DNA from: Nocardia panacis
Lineage (GTDB): Bacteria; Actinomycetota; Actinomycetes; Mycobacteriales; Mycobacteriaceae
NCBI RefSeq assembly: GCF_003598715.1
Contig: NZ_QZFU01000036.1
Coordinates: forward strand, 466,054-530,053
Direction: 5' to 3'
DNA: 64,000 bases
Both the position numbers and the translations under genes were made by a program. Below are positions 25,395-32,192 of this stretch, piece by piece. How positions within the stretch are numbered: the first letter of the stretch is position 1; each line of letters starts with the position of its first letter. The notes below the pieces were generated by a model. It did not search any database. It was not told the DNA's origin and worked only from the letters and a program-made list of their open reading frames with translations.

Positions 25395-25418
25395 GTTTAC
25401 CGGCCCACACCTCGGGTA
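25395..25418 (+). promoter_or_regulatory. SigB/SigF-type promoter candidate for GT9 gene
   Basis: GTTT at 25395-25398 and GGGTA at 25414-25418 with a 15-base spacer match the actinobacterial SigB/SigF consensus GTTT-N15-17-GGGTA. The element points toward the gene starting at 25477, leaving a leader of about 50 bases. A match of 9 bases can occur by chance. Confidence 0.45.
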
Positions 25419-25476
25419 GTCATCCCTAAGTGGCCCGCGTCGACGGGCGGAAGGTATGTCGGCTAGGAGATCTAGA

Positions 25477-26463
25477 GTGTCGTTAGTACTCGTGCTGCAG
25501 GCACGCGGCCTCGGTGATCTGCTCACTGCGGTCCCGGCACTGCGCGCCCTGCGTCGGGCTCGACCACACGATCACATCGTGCTGGCCGCGCCCCAGCGGG
25601 TCAAGCCGATCGTCGATCTCATCGCCTCGGTGGATGAACTGTCCCCCACGGCGGGCGGCATGCTGCGCTGGGACGGTCCGCGTCCGGCGCTGGCGGTCAA
25701 CCTGCAGGGTCCCGACGCCGCGAGCATTGTCGAACTGACCAAGACCGATCCCGAACGCCTGCTCACCTACCGCAATTCGGCCTTCCCCGACCTGGAGGGA
25801 CCGCCCTGGCAGGAGGAGATGCACACCGTCGACCGCTGGTGTCGGCTGCTCGAATCCGATGGGATCGGCGCGGATCGGCGCAATCTCGGTCTGGTGCCCC
25901 CGGTTTCGACCACCAGCCACCGCGATTGCGTGGTGGTGCATATCGGCGCGGGGGCCGAGGCGCGGCGCTGGCCCGCGGACCGCTTCGCGGCGGTGGTGCG
26001 GCATCTGCTGGTGACGGGGCGCGATGTGGTGCTCACCGGTGACGAATTCGAACGCGAGATCGCGCTGCATATCGCGGCGCGGGCCGGGCTCGCGGTGCGC
26101 CGGGTGCTGGCCGGGGAGCAGAATCTCACCGAACTGGCCGCGACGGTGGCCGAGGCCGGGCTGGTGATCTGCGGCGATACCGGGGTGGCACATCTGGCCA
26201 CCGCCTTCGGCACCCGCACGGTGCAACTGTTCGGGCCGACACCGCCGCGCTGGGCCGGGCCGCCGCCGCATCTGCTGGGACGGCACGCCGTGCTGTGGGT
26301 GGGGCAAATGGGCGACCGCGATGCCGACACCCCCGATCCCGGACTGCTGCGAATCGGGGTGCCCGAGGTCATCAACGCGGTGGACAAGCAACTCAACAAG
26401 CGGAACTGGCCGGGGACCGGGGCCTCGGAGCGGCGGCGCACTACCTATCGCAGGGTCGGCTGA
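25477..26463 (+). CDS. Family 9 (heptosyltransferase-like) glycosyltransferase
   Basis: A 328-residue GT-B enzyme. LVLQARGLGDLLTAVPALRAL is the N-terminal GT9 signature, VVVHIGAGAEARRWPADRFA the central donor-domain motif, and GDTGVAHLATAFGTRTVQLF the C-terminal nucleotide-sugar motif with conserved Asp and His. The start is set at GTG 25477 because AGGAG lies 7 bases upstream; the in-frame ATG 25456 has its only purine-rich box 1 base away. In Gram-negatives the family adds heptose to LPS core; the actinobacterial acceptor is unknown. Overlaps the convergent ArsR gene by 19 bases. Confidence 0.82.
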   Translation: MSLVLVLQARGLGDLLTAVPALRALRRARPHDHIVLAAPQRVKPIVDLIASVDELSPTAGGMLRWDGPRPALAVNLQGPDAASIVELTKTDPERLLTYRNSAFPDLEGPPWQEEMHTVDRWCRLLESDGIGADRRNLGLVPPVSTTSHRDCVVVHIGAGAEARRWPADRFAAVVRHLLVTGRDVVLTGDEFEREIALHIAARAGLAVRRVLAGEQNLTELAATVAEAGLVICGDTGVAHLATAFGTRTVQLFGPTPPRWAGPPPHLLGRHAVLWVGQMGDRDADTPDPGLLRIGVPEVINAVDKQLNKRNWPGTGASERRRTTYRRVG

Positions 26464-26759
26464 GAGATCGCCGCGGCATACGCGGCCAACGCGCTGGGCC
26501 AGAACCGCTCCAGATAGTCGCGGGCGTCGCCGAGTCCGCGCGGGTCCAGGTGGTACATGCGGCGATTGCCGTCGGGACGCATCCCGACCAGGCGCGCCTC
26601 GCGCAGGACGCGCAGATGCTGGGAGACCGCCGAACTGCTGACCCCGACCGCGGCGGCGAGCTCGCCGACCGAGCGCGGAGCCGGCGGCAGCGCCTCGAAG
26701 ATCGCACGGCGCGTGGGGTCGGCAAGTGCCTCGAGCGCGCGGACTCCATTAGTGGCCAC
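26445..26759 (-). CDS. ArsR-family regulator (SdpR-like)
   Basis: A 104-residue winged-helix protein: LEALADPTRRAIFEALPPAP, followed by the recognition segment SVGELAAAVGVSSSAVSQHL and the wing VGMRPDGNRRMYHLD. The C-terminal RFWPSALAAYAAAI helix resembles metal-independent ArsR proteins (SdpR/YczG type) that control stress or toxin genes. There are no metal-binding cysteines. The GTG start at 26759 is provisional, since no clear ribosome-binding site is seen. It is divergent from the M23 peptidase gene (182 bases), which may be a target. Confidence 0.75.
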   Translation of the reverse strand: MATNGVRALEALADPTRRAIFEALPPAPRSVGELAAAVGVSSSAVSQHLRVLREARLVGMRPDGNRRMYHLDPRGLGDARDYLERFWPSALAAYAAAISQPTLR

Positions 26760-26844
26760 TGAAATAGTGTGCGTTGCGGCTACCGTCTCGTCAATTTCGC
26801 GCAATACCCGCACTTCGCGGCCTGACCGGCGCGACACGCACGTG

Positions 26845-26862
26845 TGTAACCTGTTTGTTACA
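26845..26862. promoter_or_regulatory. Dyad TGTAAC-N6-GTTACA upstream of M23 peptidase
   Basis: Perfect 6-base arms lie between the ArsR start and the peptidase start. GTAAC half-sites also occur in MtrA-controlled cell-wall hydrolase promoters of actinobacteria, but there they are usually arranged as direct repeats. It could instead be the ArsR operator. Confidence 0.45.
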
Positions 26863-26941
26863 GACGAACCGGGCTTTTGTACCAAGGTGAGGATTGCCAC
26901 TCGATAACGGCGGTTCCGGATCGGCCCGCTACCTTCGATCC

Positions 26942-27589
26942 ATGACCGTGACCATTCCGTTATCAATCGCGACCCGCGCGGTCGCCGTCGCCGCCGTGCT
27001 CGCCGCCGGTGTGACCGCCGCGTCCGCCCTTGCCAACGACCACACGGCCGCCGCCGCCCCGACCACTCGATTGGCGGCCTTCACCCCGCACGAAGCCCAG
27101 ATGCCGCAGACGGTGCCCGCCGCCGTGGTCGCCACCCAGGAACGCATCGCCGCCGATCTGGCGCACAAGGCCGCCGAGGCGGCCCGCCCGCGCACCGTCC
27201 GTCCGGTGGCGGGCGTATTGACCTCCTCCTTCGGCCTGCGCTGGGGCGAACTGCACGCGGGCATTGATTTCGGCGATCCCCTCGGCACCCCCATCGCGGC
27301 CGTCACCGACGGTGTGGTCATCGAGGCCGGACCCGCCGACGGCTTCGGACTGTGGGTGCGAGTCCAGCAGGACGACGGCACCATCGGCATCTACGGCCAC
27401 GTCAACGAGATCCTGGCCACCGTGGGACAGCAGGTGAAGGCGGGCGACATCATCGCCACCGTCGGAAATCGCGGCTACTCCACCGGACCGCACCTGCACT
27501 ACGAGATCCACACGGCCGCGGGCGAACCCATCGACCCACTGCCCTGGCTGGCCGGACGCGGACTGCGCCTGCTGTTCGATCCTTCCTGA
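26942..27589 (+). CDS. Exported M23-family (LytM) peptidase
   Basis: A 215-residue cell-wall peptidase. An N-terminal hydrophobic signal or anchor (TRAVAVAAVLAAGVTAASA) is followed by a helical linker and then a LytM domain: HAGIDFGD gives His105 and Asp109, and GPHLHYEIH gives the HxH pair (His184, His186), so the zinc site is complete and activity is likely. It should cut peptide cross-links in peptidoglycan or activate amidases. ATG 26942 gives the signal sequence. The next gene starts 27 bases downstream on the same strand. Confidence 0.85.
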   Translation: MTVTIPLSIATRAVAVAAVLAAGVTAASALANDHTAAAAPTTRLAAFTPHEAQMPQTVPAAVVATQERIAADLAHKAAEAARPRTVRPVAGVLTSSFGLRWGELHAGIDFGDPLGTPIAAVTDGVVIEAGPADGFGLWVRVQQDDGTIGIYGHVNEILATVGQQVKAGDIIATVGNRGYSTGPHLHYEIHTAAGEPIDPLPWLAGRGLRLLFDPS

Positions 27590-27616
27590 GAGCGGCAGGC
27601 CCCGTAGGATCGGCCG

Positions 27617-28402
27617 ATGCAGTTCCGCGTCCCGATCTCCCTCGCCGCCGCCGCGCTCGCCCTCGGCCTCACCGCCGCGACCGCGCACGCCGACACCACC
27701 CGACTCCTCACCGTGCGCGCGGCAGGCACGCTGCGGGTGTGCACCACCGGCGACTATCCCCCGTACACGGTGCGCGAGGCGGACGGCTCCTATCGGGGCA
27801 TCGATATCACCCTGGCGACGGAATTGGCCGCGACACTTGGTGTTTCACCGCAGTGGGTGCCGGTGACCTGGGCCGCACTCACCGAGGATTTCGCGGCGCG
27901 CTGCGATATCGCGGTCGGCGGCATCTCCGATACGGCGGCGCGGCGGCAGACGGTGGACTTCTCCGTCCCGCTCTCCACCGACGGCAAGACGCCGGTCAGC
28001 CGCCGCGCGGACGGGGACGCCTACGCCACCGTCGAGCAGATCAATCGCCCCGGCGTGCGGGTGATCGTGAACCGCGGCGGCACCAATGAGGCATTCGCGC
28101 GGGCCAATTTTCCGGCCGCCGACCTCACCCTCTGGCCCGACAACCTGACCATCTACGACGAGATCGAACAGGGCCGCGCCGATGTCTTCGTCACCGATTC
28201 GGCCGAGGGACGCTACCGGCAGCAGACCCATCCCACCCTGCGGGTCCTGCATCCGGACGCGCCGTTCGACTCCTTCACCAAGGCGTACGCGCTGCCGCGC
28301 GGTGACGCGCCGTTCGCCGCGGTCGTGAATACCTGGTTGGCCGTGCAATCGCGGACCGGACATGTCGAGCGGCTGACCGAGGACTGGATCGGCGCGCAGT
28401 AG
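27617..28402 (+). CDS. Exported cyclohexadienyl dehydratase-like protein (PheC family)
   Basis: A 261-residue protein with a Sec signal (FRVPISLAAAALALGLTAAT) and a periplasmic-binding-protein fold. It matches Pseudomonas PheC more than amino-acid binding proteins: LRVCTTGDYPPYTVRE, RCDIAVGGISDTAARRQTVD, VIVNRGGTNEAFARANF and LWPDNLTIYDEIEQGRAD are the PheC-type signatures. PheC converts prephenate or arogenate to phenylpyruvate or phenylalanine outside the cytoplasm. No ABC permease or ATPase is adjacent, which supports an enzyme over a transporter receptor. It is 27 bases after the M23 gene and may be co-transcribed. Confidence 0.75.
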   Translation: MQFRVPISLAAAALALGLTAATAHADTTRLLTVRAAGTLRVCTTGDYPPYTVREADGSYRGIDITLATELAATLGVSPQWVPVTWAALTEDFAARCDIAVGGISDTAARRQTVDFSVPLSTDGKTPVSRRADGDAYATVEQINRPGVRVIVNRGGTNEAFARANFPAADLTLWPDNLTIYDEIEQGRADVFVTDSAEGRYRQQTHPTLRVLHPDAPFDSFTKAYALPRGDAPFAAVVNTWLAVQSRTGHVERLTEDWIGAQ

Positions 28403-28494
28403 GGTCACGCCCGTCGGGGCGATACCGAAGTGCTAGGCGCGAATCACGCCCGCGCGGGATGTGGTGCGGCGCTTACCATTCCTACCGTCGGGAC

Positions 28495-29463
28495 ATGACG
28501 CACCCGAGATTGTCGCATCGCCCCATGCTGTACATGGTGGGCGCGATGGTCGCGCTGGCCGTCTTCGCCGCGATCGGCATGGTCGTCGACGACCGCGTGC
28601 TGCTCGGCGAATCGGTGTGGCTCAAACCATTCAAATTCGCCGTCGCCTTCACCGTCTACGGGCTCACCCTCGCGTGGCTGCTGTCGCTGCCGCATCGGGG
28701 CGCTCGTGTCACGTGGTGGTTCGGGCTGGTATTCGCGGTGACCGCCGCGATCGATGTCGGATTCATCGTCCTGCAGGCGGCGCGCGGCACCTTCAGCCAT
28801 TTCGATAAGGCGGGCGACCCGGTCAACTCGATCGGGCAGCAGGTGTTCGCCGCAGGCGTACCCGGCCTGTTCATAGCGAATCTCGTTATCGCGCTGATCA
28901 TTTCGTGGCAGCAGGTGGCCGACCGACCGATCTCGCGCGCCATCAAGGCCGGATTGGGCATCGCGGTGGCCGGGATGTTCCTCGGCTACCTGATGGGCTT
29001 CACCGGCAAGCGGATCGAACGCGACGCCAATGGCAATCTCGTCCAATTGGCCGGTGGGCACACGAAATTCGCGAACGGACCGGAACCGGGCCGCTACGAC
29101 GGGCTGCCGATCACGCACTGGAGCACCGTCGCCGGCGATCTGCGCGTCCCGCATTTCCTCGGATTGCACGGTATCCAGGCGCTACTGCTCGCGGCCCTCG
29201 TACTGTCCCGGCTCGCCTCGCGTGTGCCATGGCTGCGCGAGGAACGGACCAGGGCGCGCATCGTCGGCGTGCTGGCCTGCGGCTATGCCGGAGTCGTCGC
29301 CATCACGCTGTGGCAGGCGCTGCGCGCCCAATCGCTGATCCACCCCGATGCGACGACCCTCGCCGCATGCGGCGCACTCGGCGCCCTGGTCCTCGTCTGT
29401 CTCACCGCGATCGCGGTGCGCGCTCACTCAGCGCAAACGCTCCGCCTCGCGGGTCAGTTCTAA
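28495..29463 (+). CDS. Multi-pass membrane protein of unknown function
   Basis: A 322-residue protein with about eight transmembrane helices (YMVGAMVALAVFAAIGMVV, FAVAFTVYGLTLAWLLSLP, FGLVFAVTAAIDVGFIVLQA, VPGLFIANLVIALIISW and later ones). A hydrophilic loop between helices 5 and 6 includes FTGKRIERDANGNLVQLAGG and HWSTVAGDLRVPHFLGLHG, and its conserved-looking histidines and acidic residues could bind a metal or haem. ATG 28495 avoids an unlikely leader. Overlaps the convergent zinc-ribbon gene by 36 bases. I do not recognise a family. Confidence 0.65.
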   Translation: MTHPRLSHRPMLYMVGAMVALAVFAAIGMVVDDRVLLGESVWLKPFKFAVAFTVYGLTLAWLLSLPHRGARVTWWFGLVFAVTAAIDVGFIVLQAARGTFSHFDKAGDPVNSIGQQVFAAGVPGLFIANLVIALIISWQQVADRPISRAIKAGLGIAVAGMFLGYLMGFTGKRIERDANGNLVQLAGGHTKFANGPEPGRYDGLPITHWSTVAGDLRVPHFLGLHGIQALLLAALVLSRLASRVPWLREERTRARIVGVLACGYAGVVAITLWQALRAQSLIHPDATTLAACGALGALVLVCLTAIAVRAHSAQTLRLAGQF

Positions 29464-29793
29464 CAGTGTCTTGCTCAGCCCCGTCAGTTCCTCGGTGTCG
29501 GCGCCCTCGCCGATGGCCGTCGCGATATCCTCCGCGGCACAGCGGGCCGCGAACCACCGGTCGGCGAGATCGCTGGCCTCCTGAGCCGACAGCACCACGG
29601 CATCGGAGGGTATTCCCGTGCCCTTCAAGCTATTTCGATGCTCATAGGCCCGCTGGCGGCAGGATTGGCGGCAGTACCGACGCCGACGTCCGGCCTCGGA
29701 CTCCACGATCTCCCGCCCGCACCACAGACAGGACAGCTGTCGTTTGGGGGCGCTGGGGCCCGACCAGATCGCATGCTGCACGTCGGACACCAT
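29428..29793 (-). CDS. Small zinc-ribbon-like protein divergent from rbpA (Rv2049c-type)
   Basis: A 121-residue cytosolic protein with CLWCGREI and RRYCRQSCRQRAYEHR, a four-cysteine CxxC...CxxxC knuckle flanked by arginines, followed by a helical C-terminus. The basic, cysteine-rich segment suggests a nucleic-acid or RNA-polymerase-linked role. In M. tuberculosis a small gene (Rv2049c, as I recall it) holds the same divergent position next to rbpA. The start is taken at ATG 29793; GTG 29790 or TTG 29820 are possible. Function is unknown. Confidence 0.65.
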   Translation of the reverse strand: MVSDVQHAIWSGPSAPKRQLSCLWCGREIVESEAGRRRRYCRQSCRQRAYEHRNSLKGTGIPSDAVVLSAQEASDLADRWFAARCAAEDIATAIGEGADTEELTGLSKTLLELTREAERLR

Positions 29794-29868
29794 AGCCCCA
29801 TCGGCCGCGCGATCGAGCAATCCAGTGTCCCCTACAATGGAAGGGTTCGTTGGCAGGGTTATCGTGCC

Positions 29869-29896
29869 GGGAACTATTCGGGCAGGCGCGCGCGTT
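29869..29896 (+). promoter_or_regulatory. SigR/SigH-type promoter candidate for rbpA
   Basis: GGGAAC at 29869-29874, a 19-base spacer, then GTT at 29894-29896 matches the disulfide-stress ECF sigma consensus (GGAAY-N18-19-GTT). It sits about 64 bases before the rbpA start. In Streptomyces coelicolor rbpA is known to be under SigR, so the match is biologically sensible. Confidence 0.55.
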
Positions 29897-29959
29897 GTTC
29901 TGCAACGAGAGATATCGGCGCAGCATTCAGCTCATGGACACAGGGAGAGGACCGCACAC

Positions 29960-30295
29960 ATGGCAGATCGCGTACTCCGGGGCAGTCGGCTCGGAGCGGT
30001 GAGCTACGAGACCGATCGCGACCACGACCTGGCCCCGCGCCGGATTGCCCGGTACCGGACCGATAATGGCGAGGAATTCGACGTCCCCTTCGCCGACGAT
30101 GCCGAGATCCCGCCCACCTGGCTGTGCCGCAACGGTCAGGAGGGTGTGCTGATCGAGGGCACCAGCCAGGAGGCCAAGAAGGTCAAGCCGCCGCGCACCC
30201 ACTGGGATATGTTGCTCGAGCGTCGCAGCAAGGACGAACTCGAGGAACTGCTCAAGGAGCGCCTCGACTTGCTCAAGACCCGCCGCCGCGCCTGA
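29960..30295 (+). CDS. rbpA: RNA polymerase-binding protein RbpA
   Basis: A 111-residue actinobacterial transcription factor that binds RNA polymerase and group 1/2 sigma factors and stabilises the open complex. MADRVLRGSRLGAVSYETD, the core barrel RIARYRTDNGEEFDVPFADD and IPPTWLCRNG, and the C-terminal sigma-binding helices HWDMLLERRSKDELEELLKE are all diagnostic, and length is normal. ATG 29960 has GGGAGAGG 9 bases upstream. A SigR-type promoter precedes it and a strong terminator follows. It marks conserved core chromosome next to the NRPS element. Confidence 0.96.
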   Translation: MADRVLRGSRLGAVSYETDRDHDLAPRRIARYRTDNGEEFDVPFADDAEIPPTWLCRNGQEGVLIEGTSQEAKKVKPPRTHWDMLLERRSKDELEELLKERLDLLKTRRRA

Positions 30296-30305
30296 GCACA
30301 CAGCT

Positions 30306-30339
30306 ACCGCCCCCCTCGCCTTCGCGCGAGGGGGGCGGT
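30306..30339. terminator. Strong intrinsic terminator after rbpA
   Basis: Fourteen-base GC-rich arms ACCGCCCCCCTCGC and GCGAGGGGGGCGGT around CTTCGC are followed by TCTGTTT on the plus strand. It lies between convergent rbpA and the ABC permease gene and may serve both. Confidence 0.88.
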
Positions 30340-30369
30340 TCTGTTTGCCGTCTTCTCAGCGACAGCCTT

Positions 30370-31251
30370 CTAGCGACTGGCGACCTTGCGGTAGCGCAGC
30401 AGCGACAGCGGGACCGCCACCGCGAGAATCACCAGCGAGCAGGCGATGGCGTACGGCACGCAGTGCTCGGCGGGCCACCCGTGCGGGGGGACGAAGGTGG
30501 GCGGCGCGCCATTGTCGAACAGTTTGCGACCCGCCGCCGCCACGGCGGTGATCGGATTCCACTGGGCCAGCGTGCGCAGCGGCCCCGGCAGGGTCTCCGC
30601 GGAGATGAAGGCCGAGGAGATGAACGACAGCGGGAACAGCCAGATGAGTCCGGCGCTCTGGGCCACCTCGACGGTCGGCGCGAGCAGACCGGTCAGCGCG
30701 CCCACCCAGGACATGGCGAAGGCGAACAGCAGCAGGATGCCGAAAGCCAGTGCGGCGTCGGCGATTCCGCTGTGGATGCGCCACCCGACGACATAGCCGC
30801 AGCCCGCCATCACGACCAGGCTCAGCAGATTCACCACCAGATCCGACAGGGTGCGGCCCAGCAGCACCGCCAGCCGCGACATGGGCAGCGCCCGCATCCG
30901 GTCGATAATGCCCTTCTGCAGGTCACCGGCCAGACCCACGGTGGTGAAGGCGGCATTGAAGGCGACCGTCTGGGTGAAGATGCCCGCTAGCAGGAATTCA
31001 CGGTATTGGCCGCCGCCCAACGAGGCGCCGAAGATATAGGCGAACAGGAACACGAACATCAGCGGCTGGATGGTCGCCGTGACCAGCAGGGTCGGGACCC
31101 GCAGGATGGTCAGCAGGTTGCGGCGGGCCACGATGGCGCTGTCACGGAAGACACGCAGCGAAGGGGATGGATCCCGCTGCGCCGCTACGGGTTCCGCAGT
31201 CGGCTCCGGCTCCGGAACGACGGCTTTCTCGATGACTGGAGCGGTGGTCAC
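30370..31251 (-). CDS. ABC-2 type exporter permease (DrrB-like)
   Basis: A 293-residue membrane subunit with six predicted helices. A charged N-terminal arm of about 30 residues precedes VARRNLLTILRVPTLLVTAT. PLMFVFLFAYIFGASLGGG, RMRALPMSRLAVLLGRTLSD and FPLSFISSAFISAETLPGPL are ABC-2/DrrB signatures. It should export, together with the upstream ATPase, the peptide made by the NRPS. The GTG start overlaps the ATPase stop (GTGA) and is preceded by AGGAGG; the longer open frame upstream is a shadow of the ATPase gene. Confidence 0.88.
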   Translation of the reverse strand: MTTAPVIEKAVVPEPEPTAEPVAAQRDPSPSLRVFRDSAIVARRNLLTILRVPTLLVTATIQPLMFVFLFAYIFGASLGGGQYREFLLAGIFTQTVAFNAAFTTVGLAGDLQKGIIDRMRALPMSRLAVLLGRTLSDLVVNLLSLVVMAGCGYVVGWRIHSGIADAALAFGILLLFAFAMSWVGALTGLLAPTVEVAQSAGLIWLFPLSFISSAFISAETLPGPLRTLAQWNPITAVAAAGRKLFDNGAPPTFVPPHGWPAEHCVPYAIACSLVILAVAVPLSLLRYRKVASR

Positions 31252-32192
31252 GCACTTACCTCCTGGCCGGTGAGCGAAAGGAATACATCGTCGAGACTGG
31301 GGCGGCGCACCGAGGCGTCCAGCACTTGGACGCCCGCGTCGTCGAGGCGGCGCAGCGCCTCGACCATGGTGCGGGTGCCCTCGCCGACGACCACGGTGAT
31401 CTCCTCGGCGCCCGCCGCGCGCGCCGGTTCGCCCAGGCCGACCAAGGCCAGCACCATCAGGGCGGGATTGACGTCCTGGCCGGGGGCCAGGGTGACGGTG
31501 AGCTTCTCGCCGCCGATCGAGGTCTTCAGTTCGTCGGCCGAACCGCGCGCGATGACCCGCCCGCGATCGATGACGGTGATCCGGTCGGCCAGCAGGTCCG
31601 CCTCCTCCAGGTACTGGGTGGTGAGCAGGACCGTGGTGCCGTCCTTGACCAGGTCGCCGATGATCCGCCACATATCGAGGCGGCCGCGCGGATCCAGACC
31701 GGTGGTCGGCTCGTCGAGCACCACCACCGGCGGCCGGGCCACCAGCGCGCCCGCCAGGTCGAGGCGGCGGGCCATACCGCCGGAGTAGGTGCCCGCCCGA
31801 CGGTCGGCGGCGTATTCGAGGCCGAGCGCGCCGAGCAGTTCGCTCGCGCGTTCGGCGGACCGCTTCTGGGACATGCCGTAGAGGCGGGCCACCATGTGCA
31901 GGTTCTCGTAGCCGGTGAGGTTGGCGTCGACGGCCGCGTACTGACCGGACAGACCGATCCGCTCGCGGGCCGCGCCCGGATCGCGCAGTACATCGACCCC
32001 GGCGACGCGCACCGATCCGGAGTCGGGCCGCAGCAGGGTGGTGACGATGCGGACGGTGGTGGTCTTGCCCGCGCCATTGGGACCGAGCAGACCAAGTACC
32101 GTGCCCGCCGGGATCTCCAGGTCCACACCGTCCAGAACGCGTACGCGGCCATAGTGTTTCACCAAGCCGGACACCTCGACCGCGAAACTCAT
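31248..32192 (-). CDS. ABC exporter ATP-binding protein (DrrA-like)
   Basis: A 314-residue ATPase. LLGPNGAGKTTTVRIV is Walker A, GTYSGGMARRLDLAGALV the ABC signature, VVVLDEPTTGLDPRG Walker B, and LLTTQYLEEADLLAD the switch region. The C-terminal 85 residues are the DrrA-type extension ending in RRPSLDDVFLSLTG. ATG 32192 overlaps the NRPS stop by 4 bases (ATGA) with AGGAAGG upstream, so NRPS and exporter are translationally coupled. Drug and lipopeptide export systems share this design. Confidence 0.92.
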   Translation of the reverse strand: MSFAVEVSGLVKHYGRVRVLDGVDLEIPAGTVLGLLGPNGAGKTTTVRIVTTLLRPDSGSVRVAGVDVLRDPGAARERIGLSGQYAAVDANLTGYENLHMVARLYGMSQKRSAERASELLGALGLEYAADRRAGTYSGGMARRLDLAGALVARPPVVVLDEPTTGLDPRGRLDMWRIIGDLVKDGTTVLLTTQYLEEADLLADRITVIDRGRVIARGSADELKTSIGGEKLTVTLAPGQDVNPALMVLALVGLGEPARAAGAEEITVVVGEGTRTMVEALRRLDDAGVQVLDASVRRPSLDDVFLSLTGQEVSA

